From NCBI RefSeq assembly GCF_004795055.1, contig NZ_SSBJ01000003.1, forward strand, positions 186,001-250,000: a stretch of 64,000 nucleotides of DNA, read 5' to 3'. The translations under genes and the position numbers were made by a program. Below the pieces are notes generated by a model. It worked only from the letters and a program-made list of their open reading frames with translations. It was not told where the DNA came from and searched no databases. Shown in pieces: positions 17,667 to 26,936 of this stretch. This DNA comes from Streptomyces sp. A1136. Lineage in GTDB: Bacteria > Actinomycetota > Actinomycetes > Streptomycetales > Streptomycetaceae. How positions within the stretch are numbered: position 1 is the first letter of the stretch; each line of letters starts with the position of its first letter.

Positions 17667-17734
17667 CCCGAACGTCAGACGCGTCCGAACGTCAGACGCG
17701 CCCGAACGTCAGGCGCCTGCGAGCGTCAGACGCG
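17667..17734. repeat. 17-bp tandem repeat, four copies, at convergent gene ends
   Basis: Four head-to-tail copies of a 17-base unit are present, starting at 17667, 17684, 17701 and 17718. The first two read CCCGAACGTCAGACGCG and TCCGAACGTCAGACGCG; the third and fourth differ at three or four positions. The array lies between convergent genes and the last copy contains the stop codon of the MOSC gene. It has no dyad typical of a Rho-independent terminator. Confidence 0.95.
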
Positions 17735-18271
17735 TGCGAGGCGGGTGTGCGGGGTCGGCGGGAGGGTGACGGCGATGTGATCGCCGGGGCGGACGGTGCC
17801 GCCGTGCCGGACCACGCCCATGACGCCGGCCTTGAGTACCGGACGGCCCTCTTCGTCCCGGCCGACGACCTGCTTGAGCAGCCCCTTTTGGAACTTGTCG
17901 ATCTGGAGACACGGGTTGCGCAGGCCAGTCACCTCCACCACCGCCTCCTCGCCGAGCCGCAGCAGGGTCCCGACCGGCAGGCCGAGGAGGTCCACGCCCT
18001 CCGTGGTCACGTTCTCCCCGAGCTGGCCCGGTCCGACGGTGAAGCCGGCCCCGGCGACCTCGTCGAACAGCTCCCGGTGGATCAAGTGGACCTGCCGCAG
18101 GTTCGGCTGGGTCGGATCTTGTGCCACCCGTGAGCGGTGCTTGACGGTGACCCCCGCGTGTACGTCCCCCTCGACGCCGAGCCCGGCGAGGAGCGTGATG
18201 CTCTCCCGCCGGGGTTTGGTGAACGAGTAGACGCCGTTGCCGGCGACCGCCGTGACCCGCGCGTTCTCCAT
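17726..18271 (-). CDS. MOSC domain protein
   Basis: The 181-residue protein is a MOSC domain: EGDVHAGVTVKHRSR, RQVHLIHRELFDEV, LGENVTTEGVDLLGLPVG, and the key cysteine in TGLRNPCLQIDKF (about C122), which in the family binds sulfur and molybdenum-cofactor derivatives. It may act in Moco sulfuration or detoxification like YiiM/YuaD. The ATG is preceded by AGGGGG. The stop codon lies inside the tandem repeat array. A small membrane-protein gene starts about 20 bases before it in the same direction, so they probably share a transcript. Confidence 0.93.
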   Translation of the reverse strand: MENARVTAVAGNGVYSFTKPRRESITLLAGLGVEGDVHAGVTVKHRSRVAQDPTQPNLRQVHLIHRELFDEVAGAGFTVGPGQLGENVTTEGVDLLGLPVGTLLRLGEEAVVEVTGLRNPCLQIDKFQKGLLKQVVGRDEEGRPVLKAGVMGVVRHGGTVRPGDHIAVTLPPTPHTRLARV

Positions 18272-18291
18272 GTCCGTCCCCCTGGCCGCCG

Positions 18292-18474
18292 TCAGCGGCC
18301 GATCTGCTTCCCGGATATGCCCCTGAGCCGACGCCGCTGCGAGGAGTCCAGCATGAAGTACCCCACCGTGGGCACGCCGATCAGGACCAGGAGCCCGGCC
18401 CAGAATCCGACCGTGGCGAACAGCACGAGGGCTGCCACCACTCCGACAACCGCGACCTTTCCGCCTGTGGACAT
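18292..18474 (-). CDS. Small membrane protein (60 aa)
   Basis: The 60-residue protein has two closely spaced hydrophobic helices (about 7-24 and 26-42: VAVVGVVAALVLFATVGFW, then GLLVLIGVPTVGYFML) and a basic tail (SSQRRRLRGISGKQIGR) that should face the cytoplasm. AGGAGGAGG lies ten bases upstream of the ATG. I do not recognise a function. It precedes the MOSC gene by about 20 bases on the same strand. Confidence 0.8.
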   Translation of the reverse strand: MSTGGKVAVVGVVAALVLFATVGFWAGLLVLIGVPTVGYFMLDSSQRRRLRGISGKQIGR

Positions 18475-18659
18475 CTGCGGACACCTCCTCCTGCGTCGGC
18501 CACTACCCCTTCAACGCGTGACCCCCGCCACGCGTTCCCGGCCACGGGGCGCGCCGCACGCGCCGCCTTCCGGACAGATCCGCGAGGCCGGACCGTCGCG
18601 ACGACGGGCGCACTACGGTGGACGCGGGCTCCGGCCGTGGCGACACCAGGGAGGGCGAC

Positions 18660-19943
18660 ATGGGCGATCCGTCGGTGGCGTTGCCGCGTGGGGCCGACCC
18701 CGCGGAGCGTACCCGCGTACTGAGCCGGGCACACGACGCCTTCACGCGGGACGGCCGCGTCGAACCTCCCGTCCGGGCGGTGATCGCGAAATCCTGGCGG
18801 CGCTGCGCCCGGGCCCGGGTGAGCCCGGAGTGCGCGCCGCGGGTGGACATGGCGGAGGCGGAGCTGCGCTCGTACCGTGACCAGCACCCACTGGCCCGGG
18901 TAATGCCGCTGTTCCGGGACCTCGTCGGCGCCTTCGCCGCACACGGCGCGCACCTGCTGGCGGTGTGCGACGCGCGGGGCACGCTGCTGTGGGTGGAGGG
19001 CGAGCCGGGTACGATCCGCCGGGCCGACCGGCTCGGTTTCGTCCCCGGCGCGCACTGGTCGGAGACGGCGATGGGAACCAACGCTCCCGGGACGGCGGTC
19101 GCGCTCGGGGAACCCGTCCAGGTCTTCGGAGCCGAACACTTCAACCGTCGCGTGCACCCTTGGACCTGCGCGGCGGCCCCGGTGCGCGACCCGCTCACCG
19201 GAGCACTGCTCGGCGCGGTGGACATCACGGGCGGGGACGGACTGGCCCACCCGCACTCGCTGGCCTTCGTCCGGGCCGTGGCCAGGGCGGCGGAGGCGCA
19301 GCCGGCCCTCCGGGAACCGGCCGCCCCGGGCCAGGACACCCTGACCGCGCTGGGCCGTGACGAGGCGCTGCTGGTGAGCGGCGGCCGCGAGATCCCGCTG
19401 GGGCGGCGGCACAGCGAGATCGTGGCCCTGCTCGCGCACCACCCCGAGGGGCTTTCGGGCGAGGAGTTGGCGCTCGCCCTGTACGAGGACGAGGCCGTCG
19501 CGTCCGTCACGCTGCGGGCGGAGATCTCCAGGCTTCGGCGCCTGTGGGGTGCGCGGAACCTGCTGTCCCGCCCGTATCGGGCGGCCTTCGCGCTGGAGGC
19601 CGATTTCACCGCCGTCACCCGGCACCTGGCGGCGGGCGCCGTCCCGGCCGCCCTCTCCCGCTATCCGGGGCCCCTGCTGCCGTCCTCCACGGCCCCCGGG
19701 ATCACCCGGTTGCGGCGCCGGATCGAGGACCAGGCGCGGGCGGCCGTGATCGCCCGGGCGGACAGGAGGCTGCTGGCGGACTGGGTGTGCAGTCCGTGGG
19801 GGGCGGACGACCCGGAGGTGTGGCGGGCCCTGGCGGGGGCCCTGCCCGCCGAGGACCGGCCGGCCGCGCTGGCCCTCGTACGGTCTCTGGACCGCGAGCT
19901 GTCCGCCGTGCCGACGACGCCGCGGGGCCGGGCGCGCCGCTGA
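18660..19943 (+). CDS. GAF-domain transcriptional regulator (AcoR/ExaE-type, no AAA domain)
   Basis: The 427-residue protein resembles the actinobacterial regulators found beside ExaC-type aldehyde dehydrogenases. The N-terminal region (about 55-200) is GAF-like: SWRRCARARVSP, LLWVEGEPGTIRRADRLGF, HWSETAMGTNAPGTA, HPWTCAAAPVRDPLTG. A C-terminal winged-helix segment (about 260-300, GEELALALYEDEAVASVTLR, then EISRLRRLWG) replaces the AAA and Fis domains of AcoR. GGGAGGG lies upstream of the ATG. The likely target, the aldehyde dehydrogenase gene, is not adjacent here but about 5.3 kb away, beyond a TetR gene, a large secreted protein and a pseudogene. Confidence 0.88.
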   Translation: MGDPSVALPRGADPAERTRVLSRAHDAFTRDGRVEPPVRAVIAKSWRRCARARVSPECAPRVDMAEAELRSYRDQHPLARVMPLFRDLVGAFAAHGAHLLAVCDARGTLLWVEGEPGTIRRADRLGFVPGAHWSETAMGTNAPGTAVALGEPVQVFGAEHFNRRVHPWTCAAAPVRDPLTGALLGAVDITGGDGLAHPHSLAFVRAVARAAEAQPALREPAAPGQDTLTALGRDEALLVSGGREIPLGRRHSEIVALLAHHPEGLSGEELALALYEDEAVASVTLRAEISRLRRLWGARNLLSRPYRAAFALEADFTAVTRHLAAGAVPAALSRYPGPLLPSSTAPGITRLRRRIEDQARAAVIARADRRLLADWVCSPWGADDPEVWRALAGALPAEDRPAALALVRSLDRELSAVPTTPRGRARR

Positions 19944-19977
19944 GGCCGGCCACCCCACCCCCAGGCCGCCGCCGCCC

Positions 19978-20055
19978 GAGGCCACCGCCCGCCGAGGCCA
20001 CCGCCCGCCCGAGGCCACCGCCGCCCGGGACCACCGCCCGCCGAGGCCACCGTCC
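19978..20055. repeat. 16-17 bp tandem repeat, five copies, between convergent genes
   Basis: Five imperfect copies of a unit close to GAGGCCACCGCCCGCC begin at 19978, 19994, 20011, 20028 and 20043. The array fills most of the gap between the GAF regulator and the TetR gene, which converge. No clear hairpin or coding role is seen. Confidence 0.9.
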
Positions 20056-20098
20056 ACTGGGGTTCTCGGACCCTGCGCCCCCGGGTCCGGCGGCCCGC

Positions 20099-20710
20099 TC
20101 AGGCGTCCCGCACCAGGCCGGTGACGTGGTCGGTGATCATGTCCAGGATCTCCGCGGCGGCCTTCTCGTCCCCCAGGACGAGGAAGTGCAGGGTCAGGCC
20201 GTCCGTCATGGCGGCCAGGTACCGGGCGAGGACCTCGGCCGGGACGCCGAGTTCGAATCCCATGACGGCGCGGAGGTCTTCGATGAGCAGGCCGTAGGTG
20301 TCGGAGTACAACTGGTACTGCCGTCGGGCCAGGTGGGCGAAGCCGGGCTGGCGCACGGCGTACTGGGTGAGCTCGTAGGTCAGCATGTGCTCGCCGGGAT
20401 GGGCCACCACGTGGTCCCAGTAGGCCTGGAAGCCGGCCCGAATGGTCTCGTGCAAGGTGGTCGCGTGCGGGGTGGTCCGGGGGCGGAGCGCCTCCCGGAC
20501 CACCCCGATGCAGTGCTCGGTGATCGTCTCGATGACGGATTCCAGCAGGGCCTGCTTCGAGTCGAAGCAGTAGTGGAAGACGCTCAGGGACAGCCTGGCC
20601 TCGGCCGCGATGGACCGGGTGGTCGTCCGGGCGACGCCGTCGCGCGTCATCGCCCGGATCGCCGCCTCGGTCAACTGGCGCCGCCGGTCGGCCAGGGGCA
20701 TGCGTCCCAT
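20099..20710 (-). CDS. TetR family transcriptional regulator
   Basis: The 203-residue protein has a TetR helix-turn-helix (about 10-55: REQ-like LTEAAIRAMTRDGVARTTTR, then LSLSVFHYCFDSKQALLESV) and a C-terminal ligand/dimer domain (TetR_C_6/BetI-like: ELTQYAVRQPGFA). AAGGAAC is placed four bases from the ATG. It lies directly downstream in direction from nothing obvious: the secreted M19-like gene upstream is co-directional, 60 bases away, so the two could be one transcript or the regulator could control that gene. The ligand is unknown. Confidence 0.92.
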   Translation of the reverse strand: MGRMPLADRRRQLTEAAIRAMTRDGVARTTTRSIAAEARLSLSVFHYCFDSKQALLESVIETITEHCIGVVREALRPRTTPHATTLHETIRAGFQAYWDHVVAHPGEHMLTYELTQYAVRQPGFAHLARRQYQLYSDTYGLLIEDLRAVMGFELGVPAEVLARYLAAMTDGLTLHFLVLGDEKAAAEILDMITDHVTGLVRDA

Positions 20711-20770
20711 GCGTGTTCCTTTCCTACGCGCTCACTGGGCCCGCGCCGCCCGGACGCGCGCCCCGCGGGG

Positions 20771-22843
20771 TCAGCCGCTGTAGACGCCGACCTCGTAGAG
20801 GGAGTAGCCCCACTGCGTGCCGCGGCCCTGCCCGTGGACGCGGACGAAACGCGCCGGGACGCCCGCGAACCGGGCGGTGTCGAGGCCACCGTCACCCGTG
20901 GTGGTGGACCAGACCGTCTGCCAGTTGCTGCCGTCGGCCGAGGTCTCGATGCGGTAGGCCCTGCCGTAGGCGCGTTCCCAGTCGAGCGTGACGCGCTTGA
21001 CGAGCCTCTGGGAGCCGAGGTCGACGCTCAGCCACTGGTCGTCGCTCCAGTCGCTGGCCCAGCGGGTCCCCCGGTCTCCGTCGACCGCCCGGCCGGGCGC
21101 GTAGCTGGTGAACGGGTTCCACTCGGAGGTGCTGGCGCTGGTCGCCGCGCCCGCCGCGAGGTTGACGCCGGCCTGGTGGTGCTCGGACGCGCCCCATGTG
21201 CGGAGGTACGACTCGGCGCCGCGGAAGAGGTCGTCCACGACGCCCTGGCCGCCGACGATGCGGATGTCCTCGATCCAGTCCGGGACCAGTCCGTAGTGCG
21301 CGGCTCCGTCGGTGTTGAGGTCCCAGGTGCGCTGTCCGGCGGTCTGTCGGTCGATGACCGAGCCGCCGTCGGTGCTGCGGAAGGGGTACTTCACCGGGTT
21401 CGGGGTGTTCGCGCCGCGCGGGCCGGGCCAGCCGCCGACGCCGTTCATGTCGGTGCCGTAGCCGTATCCGACGTTGTACTTCTCGCGCAGGGCCTGTGTG
21501 CGCTTCGCCTCCGCGCTGAAGCCCTCGGAGCCGTTCATGTACTGGGCGGCGAACCCTCCGAGCTTGTAGAGCCGCTCGGTCCAACCGAGGTCCATCCAAC
21601 TGTGCGAGGAGATGACGCCCGGGTAGGACTCGGTTTCCAGGATGTCGAAGGCCTGGCCGGCCGCCTTGACGCTCATGTGGTCGACTTCGAGCATCATCTT
21701 GCGTTTCATCATGCCGCGAACCGCGTACTCGCCCAGAGCCGTGAGTCCTCGGGTGTTGCACTGGGCGTCGGCCGCGTAGGTCGGGACCGCGACGCCCGGC
21801 GGCAGTTCGCCCTGCGCCTGTGGCGCGGGGGCGAGGCCGATGGGGTTGTCGTGCTGCGGGCCGGCGCACTTCTCGGTCTGCCAGAAGGTGCCGGTCGACA
21901 GGAACTGCCCGACGTTGATGGCCGTGCCGAGGGCGCCCTCGTCGAAGCGGACGCCGCACAGGGCGTTGTCGAACTTGTGGCACAGGAACATGCTGCGCAC
22001 GCCGAGCCCGTACAGCTCGTCCAGGCCGCGGTCGATGTCCTGCTTGCTGCACTGGGCCACGTCGAGGATCTGCTTGCAGCCGAACGGCTCGGAGGTCTCG
22101 ACGCCGAGGACGACGGCGAGCTTGCCCTGCTTGACGACCTCACGCGCCTGCGCGGAGTCGGTGACGATCCGGAACCAGCCCTTTCCGGGTCCGCCGTACA
22201 TCTTGTCCACGAAGGCCTGCATGTCGTACGACTTCTGCGCTTCGAGCCGGATGGCGGCCATCTCGTCGCAGCCGCGGTCCTTGAAGAAGTAGACCGAGCA
22301 GATGACCCCGTTGGTGACGAGGTCGTTGACGAGCACCCGCTGGCCGCCGCGCCAGGCGCGTTCGATCCAGGCGTAGTAGTTCTGCTGGTGGGTCAGGGAG
22401 TCGTGCGCGGGCCAGTCCTTGAAGGTGGGCCAGCCGGTGGGGTCGTGCCTGCCGTCGCCGCCCTTGGTGATGAAGTCGAAGACGGCGAGGGAGCCGTCGG
22501 GGTAGTGCTCGGGACAGTCCTTGAGGGCGTCGGCGACACCGAGGTCGGAGAAGGGCTTGCCGCAGATGAGTCGTCCGCCGAAGCCCTCGTTGGACATGAT
22601 GTGGTCGTGGGCGTCGACGAAACCGCGTACGTTGCCCTGCGCGTCGGTGCCCTTGAAGGGCTCGCCGGTGACGTTGATCGCGGAGTCCGGCGCCGGGCGG
22701 GCCACCGGGTCCCACCAGTCGGGGTCGGCCGCCGCGGCCCCCTGGGTGGGGCCGAGGACCATGGCGAGCATGGCGAGGAGTAAGGACAGGACCGCGATCG
22801 GCCTGCCTCCGATGTGCGGCTGTCGGGTCACGGCCATCACCAT
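20771..22843 (-). CDS. Secreted M19 dipeptidase-like/amidohydrolase protein with F5/8C domain
   Basis: This is a 690-residue exported protein. A signal peptide occupies about 1-39 (ending GAAAA). The catalytic part has VDAHDHIMSNEGFGG (about 75-90), an HxH-type metal site, then MMLEVDHMSVKAAG and GVISSHSWMDLGW, which parallel the D-x-SH and SHS motifs of renal dipeptidase-type TIM barrels. The C-terminal 140 residues are an F5/8 type C (discoidin, CBM32-like) domain: YAPGRAVDGDRGTRWASDWS, WLSVDLGS and YSLYEVGVYSG. Likely an extracellular hydrolase bound to a sugar or wall surface; the substrate is unknown. GGAG lies just upstream, so an ATG two codons later is also possible. Confidence 0.88.
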   Translation of the reverse strand: MVMAVTRQPHIGGRPIAVLSLLLAMLAMVLGPTQGAAAADPDWWDPVARPAPDSAINVTGEPFKGTDAQGNVRGFVDAHDHIMSNEGFGGRLICGKPFSDLGVADALKDCPEHYPDGSLAVFDFITKGGDGRHDPTGWPTFKDWPAHDSLTHQQNYYAWIERAWRGGQRVLVNDLVTNGVICSVYFFKDRGCDEMAAIRLEAQKSYDMQAFVDKMYGGPGKGWFRIVTDSAQAREVVKQGKLAVVLGVETSEPFGCKQILDVAQCSKQDIDRGLDELYGLGVRSMFLCHKFDNALCGVRFDEGALGTAINVGQFLSTGTFWQTEKCAGPQHDNPIGLAPAPQAQGELPPGVAVPTYAADAQCNTRGLTALGEYAVRGMMKRKMMLEVDHMSVKAAGQAFDILETESYPGVISSHSWMDLGWTERLYKLGGFAAQYMNGSEGFSAEAKRTQALREKYNVGYGYGTDMNGVGGWPGPRGANTPNPVKYPFRSTDGGSVIDRQTAGQRTWDLNTDGAAHYGLVPDWIEDIRIVGGQGVVDDLFRGAESYLRTWGASEHHQAGVNLAAGAATSASTSEWNPFTSYAPGRAVDGDRGTRWASDWSDDQWLSVDLGSQRLVKRVTLDWERAYGRAYRIETSADGSNWQTVWSTTTGDGGLDTARFAGVPARFVRVHGQGRGTQWGYSLYEVGVYSG

Positions 22844-22873
22844 GTCTCCGGTCGGTGGACGGCGGGTGCATTG

Positions 22874-23763
22874 TCATGTCCCGCGCAAGGTTCCCCGAGA
22901 ATCCCGACTGCCGCCACAAGAGTCAAGAGTCCGGGACGCTTGACCTGACGGATCGTCGGATACCTTGCTGCCCGCGTGTGGGCACGCCCCGTCCGCCCCT
23001 CCGCCCTGCGCCGACACGCCTCCGCCTCCGACCTCCGGGACGGCGAGGCCGCCGGCCCGGAGCAACGGCACCGTGTCGGCGAGGTCGCGTGCGGTGACCG
23101 CGAGGCGGATCGAGGTCACGTCCCGCATCGGATGATCACGGTATCCGTCGGAGAGGTACCGCTCGGGGCCCATGTCGCCGGGGTACGAGGGCGGCTCGGT
23201 GTGGCCGCGCGGGTCGGCGAAGCACTCCGGCCGGTATTCCATGCCCCAGGCGCCGAGGGCGTCGTACTGGTCGGTGGTGAGGACGGCGTCGAACCACGCA
23301 CCCGCCGTCCCCGAAGTCCCGCGTCTGGAGGAAGGCGACCGGGTCGGGGACGCCGTGGCGGGGCAGGTGTCGGGTCACCCTGGCCGGGTCGCCGGCGCGT
23401 TCGACCGAGAGGCCCGTTCCGCCGGCGCCGAGGGTTCCGTCCCGGCCGCGGACGTCACCGACCCCGAACGGTTCGAGATACGTCTCGTGTCCCATGAGGT
23501 AGCGGCCGGTCCAGGTCTCCCCGCCCGATCCGGTCGTGGTGCGGACCTGGAAGTCGGCGAAGTCCCGCAGGTAGGCGGAGTGCTCGACGGCGTCGGCGGT
23601 CTCGCGGTCGAAGACACCGTAGGCGTGGTTGAAGAACAGCGGTTGCCGACCGGTCGGCGTTCTGTTCCCGTCGGCCGACGCGGCGCTCGTGGCGCCACCG
23701 GCCGAGAAAGGTCAGGGCCGCGACCGGGACGAGGAGGACGCGCACCACACGGCGAAGCGACAT
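22874..23763 (-). pseudogene. Frameshifted secreted protein (DUF5829-like)
   Basis: Reading the minus strand in three successive frames recovers one protein. Frame A gives a signal peptide MSLRRVVRVLLVPVAALTFL. A single extra base near 23700 shifts to GGATSAASADG, PLFFNHAYGVFDRETADAVE, VRTTTGSGGETWTGRYLM and DPVAFLQTRDFGDGG. A second single extra base near 23302 shifts to AWFDAVLTTDQYDALGAWG and RYLSDGYRDHPMRDVTSIRL. The last 50 residues do not look like the family and the frame stops only 30 bases before the next gene. I think the family is DUF5829 (secreted, unknown function), unconfirmed. Either a real pseudogene or two sequencing indels; the missing C-terminus favours decay. Confidence 0.8.
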
Positions 23764-24172
23764 GGGGGGTGATCGTAGGTCGCCGAGCGCGGCTTCCCCG
23801 GCCTTCGCGCCGCGCCCACCGGACCGGGCGGGAGCGGCCCGGTCAAACGGGTGGCCGCGGCGGCCGGTGAGGGGGCCATGGCGATCCGCCTCGTACACGA
23901 GCACCGGGAGAAGAAGGGCAACCTCGTCCGCACCGCCGGACTCGAGCGGCCTCGACGGTGGCGGGCCGGCCCGTGGCCCGGCACTGACCCTTCCGGGACG
24001 ATGCCGACCCTTCCGGGATGACGCCGACCCTGCCGGGACGGACCGGGAGACGATCTGCCGTACCGCCGGCACCTGCCGGCGGGGGCGGTGTGTCACGCGG
24101 CGTCGGCGCCGCCTCGGGGGCATCCTGTGGACACTTGCGGTCGCGGGGGCAGCAGACGAGAAGGGCACAGTC
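23764..24172. other. Intergenic region with short repeat and hairpin
   Basis: No gene is supported. The stretch separates a pseudogene start from a divergent membrane-protein gene. It contains a 20-base tandem repeat (next entry) and a perfect hairpin at 24063-24082 (CCGCCGGC, loop ACCT, GCCGGCGG). Possible promoters cannot be picked out with confidence. Confidence 0.5.
23986..24044. repeat. 20-bp tandem repeat, about 2.8 copies
   Basis: The unit GACCCTTCCGGGACGATGCC begins at 23986, with further copies at 24006 and 24026 differing at two to four positions. The TTCCGGGA core is itself close to palindromic. Its location in a divergent intergenic region leaves open either a regulatory or a neutral role. 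Confidence 0.85.
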
Positions 24173-25294
24173 ATGCGGGTGTCGCCCCGGAACGTCACGG
24201 TCGTGGCCCTCCTGGCGGATCCGGACGCGCCCACGGAAATCGCGGAGCGCATGGCCCGGATGCTTCCCGCGCGGCTCGCCGACAAGTCGGACGGGGGGCG
24301 ACGGTTCGAGGTCGAGGTGGTCAGTGAGCCCTTCACCGCGGAAACGGAGGACCTGGCCACCCTGATGCGCCGGATCATCGACCGCGGAGAGGCGGAGCCT
24401 TGGGACATCGTGGTGGCCCTCACCGACCTTCCGCTGCACTCGCACGGGCGCAAGCTCGTTGTGGACCTGAGCCACGCACACGGCCTGGCGCTGCTGTCCC
24501 TTCCCACGCTGGGGGGTTGGCGTCTGCCGACGAGGGCCCGGCGGGTCGTGGAAGAAGCCGTGCTCGGCCTGGCGCGTGCGCGGGCCACCGGGGCGGAAGG
24601 ACCCTCGCAGGCTCCGCCGCTGCTGGGGGCCTTCGCCGGTCGTCTCGCGCCCATCCGCCCGGGCCCGGTCGGTGAGGAGGAGACCGCTGATCTCCGGTAC
24701 GTCGTCAGCGGGCCGCGCGGTTACCTGAGGGTGCTCGTCGGCATGGTCCGCGCCAACCGGCCGTGGCGCCTGGTGCCGGGCCTGTCGAAAGCCCTGGCTG
24801 CCGCACTCGCCACGGGAGCGGTCGCCACCGTGAACTCCACCATCTGGAGCCTGTCCGAGTCCCTGAGCGTGCCGCGTCTCGTGATCGCCATGGTCGGGTC
24901 CGTCGCGCTCATGATCGGCTGGCTGATCGTGGACGCGCAGCTGTGGCATCGATCGGCGGAGGCCTCCAGAGAGGCGAGGCAGAGGGCGAGGCTCTACAAC
25001 GCCTCGACGATCATGACCGTGGGTATCGGGGTGCTCGTCTGCTACGCGGGACTGATCGTCATCAACTTGGTGTTCGCGCTGTTCATCCTCACCGACCAGG
25101 TGTTCACCTCCGTGACGCGGACCCCCTTGCACGGCACGGAGTACTGGACGTTGTCCTGGTTCGTCGCCTCGGTCGCCACGGTGGGCGGCGCGCTCGGATC
25201 GGGCTTGGAGAGCGACGAGGCGATCCGGGCGGCCGCCTACTCCAAGCGCGAACAGCAACGTCGCCAGATGATCCTGGACGACGACGGTGACTAG
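24173..25294 (+). CDS. Hypothetical membrane protein with cytoplasmic N-terminal domain
   Basis: The 373-residue protein starts with a soluble, mixed alpha/beta domain of about 190 residues ([39 protein letters not shown]). It ends with four or five membrane helices (about 210-230, 240-258, 285-316 and 330-350) and a charged tail ([10 protein letters not shown]). The family is seen in actinobacteria, but I cannot name it or give a function. GAAGGG lies ten bases before the ATG. The stop overlaps the convergent aldehyde dehydrogenase stop in the self-complementary CTAG. Confidence 0.82.
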   Translation: MRVSPRNVTVVALLADPDAPTEIAERMARMLPARLADKSDGGRRFEVEVVSEPFTAETEDLATLMRRIIDRGEAEPWDIVVALTDLPLHSHGRKLVVDLSHAHGLALLSLPTLGGWRLPTRARRVVEEAVLGLARARATGAEGPSQAPPLLGAFAGRLAPIRPGPVGEEETADLRYVVSGPRGYLRVLVGMVRANRPWRLVPGLSKALAAALATGAVATVNSTIWSLSESLSVPRLVIAMVGSVALMIGWLIVDAQLWHRSAEASREARQRARLYNASTIMTVGIGVLVCYAGLIVINLVFALFILTDQVFTSVTRTPLHGTEYWTLSWFVASVATVGGALGSGLESDEAIRAAAYSKREQQRRQMILDDDGD

Positions 25295-26814
25295 AAGAAG
25301 CCGAGCTTCTTCGGGGAGTAGCTGACCAGCATGTTCTTCGTCTGCTGGTAGTGCTCCAGCATCATCTTGTGGGTCTCGCGGCCGATGCCGGACTGCTTGT
25401 AGCCGCCGAACGCCGCGTGCGCGGGATAGGCGTGGTAGCAGTTCGTCCAGACCCGGCCGGCTTGGATGGCGCGGCCCGCGCGGTAGGCCGTGTTGATGTC
25501 CCGGGTCCACACTCCGGCGCCCAGGCCGTACGCCGTGTCGTTGGCGATCCGTACCGCGTCGTCGAAGTCACGGAAGGAGGTCACGGACACCACCGGACCG
25601 AAGATCTCCTCCTGGAAGATCCGCATCCGGTTGTCGCCCTCGAAGATCGTCGGCTGTACGTAGAAGCCGCCCGCCAACTCGCCGCCGTATCGCACGCGCT
25701 CACCGCCGGTGAGGATCTTGGCACCCTCCTGCCGGCCGATCTCGACGTACGAGAGGACCTTCTTGAGCTGCTCCTCCGAGGCCTGGGCGCCGATCATCGT
25801 TCGGGTGTCCAGGGGGTGGCCCGCCTCGATCAGTTCCGTGCGGGCGACGGCGGCGTCGAGGAAGTCCCCGTAGCGTCCGTGCTCGATCAGCGCGCGCGAG
25901 GGGCTGGTACATACCTCGCCCTGGTTGAGCGCGAACATGGTGAAGCCCTCCAGCGCCTTGTCGCGCAGGTCGTCGTCCGTCGACCAGATGTCGTCGAAGA
26001 ACAGGTTGGGGCTCTTGCCCCCGAGTTCCAGGGTGACCGGCTTGAGGTGCTCCGCCGCGTACCGCATGATCAACCGCCCGGTGGAGGTCTCCCCCGTGAA
26101 GGCCACCTTCGCCACGCGTGGGCTGGAGGCGAGCGGCTTCCCGGCCTCCTCCCCGAAGCCGTTGACGACGTTGACCACGCCCGGAGGCAAGAGGTCGGAC
26201 ACCAGGCTCAGCCAGTAGTGCACGGAGGCGGGAGTCTGCTCCGCCGGCTTGAGCACCACCGTGTTCCCGGCCGCCAGCGCCGGCGCCAGTTTCCACACCG
26301 CCATCAGGATGGGGAAGTTCCACGGGATGATCTGCGCGACGACGCCGAGCGGTTCGTGGAAGTGGTAGGCGACCGTGTCGTCGTCGAGTTGGCTGAGCGC
26401 CCCCTCCTGGGCGCGCAGGGCACCGGCGAAGTAACGGAACTGGTCTATGGCCAGCGGCAGGTCCGCGGCCAGGGTCTCGCGGACCGGCTTGCCGTTCTCC
26501 CAGGTCTCCGCGACCGCGAGGGCCTCCAGGTTCCGCTCCATCCGGTCCGCCACGCGCAGCAGGATCGCGGAGCGCTCGGTGACCGACGTGCGGCCCCAGG
26601 CGGGCGCGGCCGCGTGCGCGGCGTCCAAAGCGCGCTCGACGTCCTCGGCGGTGCCGCGCGCGACCTCGGTGAAGGTCTGCCCGTCGACCGGTGAGGGGTT
26701 GCCGAAGTATTCGCCCCGGGCGGGCGGTACGTACGCGCCACCGATGAAGTGGTCGTAGCGGGACGCGTACGACATGAGGGCGCCCTCGGTACCGGGCGCG
26801 GCGTAACGGGTCAT
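25291..26814 (-). CDS. ExaC-like NAD-dependent aldehyde dehydrogenase
   Basis: The 507-residue enzyme oxidises aldehydes (acetaldehyde and similar) to acids with NAD+. The cofactor region includes [20 protein letters not shown] and [13 protein letters not shown], the general base lies in LELGGKSPN (Glu about 268-270), and the nucleophile is the cysteine of NQGEVCT (about C308). In relatives that motif is usually followed by a second cysteine (GEVCTCPSR); here it is [16 protein letters not shown] precedes the ATG. The usual partner, the GAF regulator, is about 5.3 kb away. The C-terminus (SPKKLGFF) is typical of the group. Confidence 0.95.
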   Translation of the reverse strand: MTRYAAPGTEGALMSYASRYDHFIGGAYVPPARGEYFGNPSPVDGQTFTEVARGTAEDVERALDAAHAAAPAWGRTSVTERSAILLRVADRMERNLEALAVAETWENGKPVRETLAADLPLAIDQFRYFAGALRAQEGALSQLDDDTVAYHFHEPLGVVAQIIPWNFPILMAVWKLAPALAAGNTVVLKPAEQTPASVHYWLSLVSDLLPPGVVNVVNGFGEEAGKPLASSPRVAKVAFTGETSTGRLIMRYAAEHLKPVTLELGGKSPNLFFDDIWSTDDDLRDKALEGFTMFALNQGEVCTSPSRALIEHGRYGDFLDAAVARTELIEAGHPLDTRTMIGAQASEEQLKKVLSYVEIGRQEGAKILTGGERVRYGGELAGGFYVQPTIFEGDNRMRIFQEEIFGPVVSVTSFRDFDDAVRIANDTAYGLGAGVWTRDINTAYRAGRAIQAGRVWTNCYHAYPAHAAFGGYKQSGIGRETHKMMLEHYQQTKNMLVSYSPKKLGFF

Positions 26815-26936
26815 GGTTCCTCCCCTTGCCGGGCGCGGGCCGCCGTCGGCCGGCGCTCGGGGGAAGGGTAGGGGCGGGGAGGTTGCGTCGACGTTGCACG
26901 GACGCCGACTTCCCGGTCCCCCGCGTCCGGCACCGG

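Noticed and set aside
17667..17734. Possible CRISPR array
   Set aside because: Units are directly adjacent with no unique spacers, and no cas genes are present.
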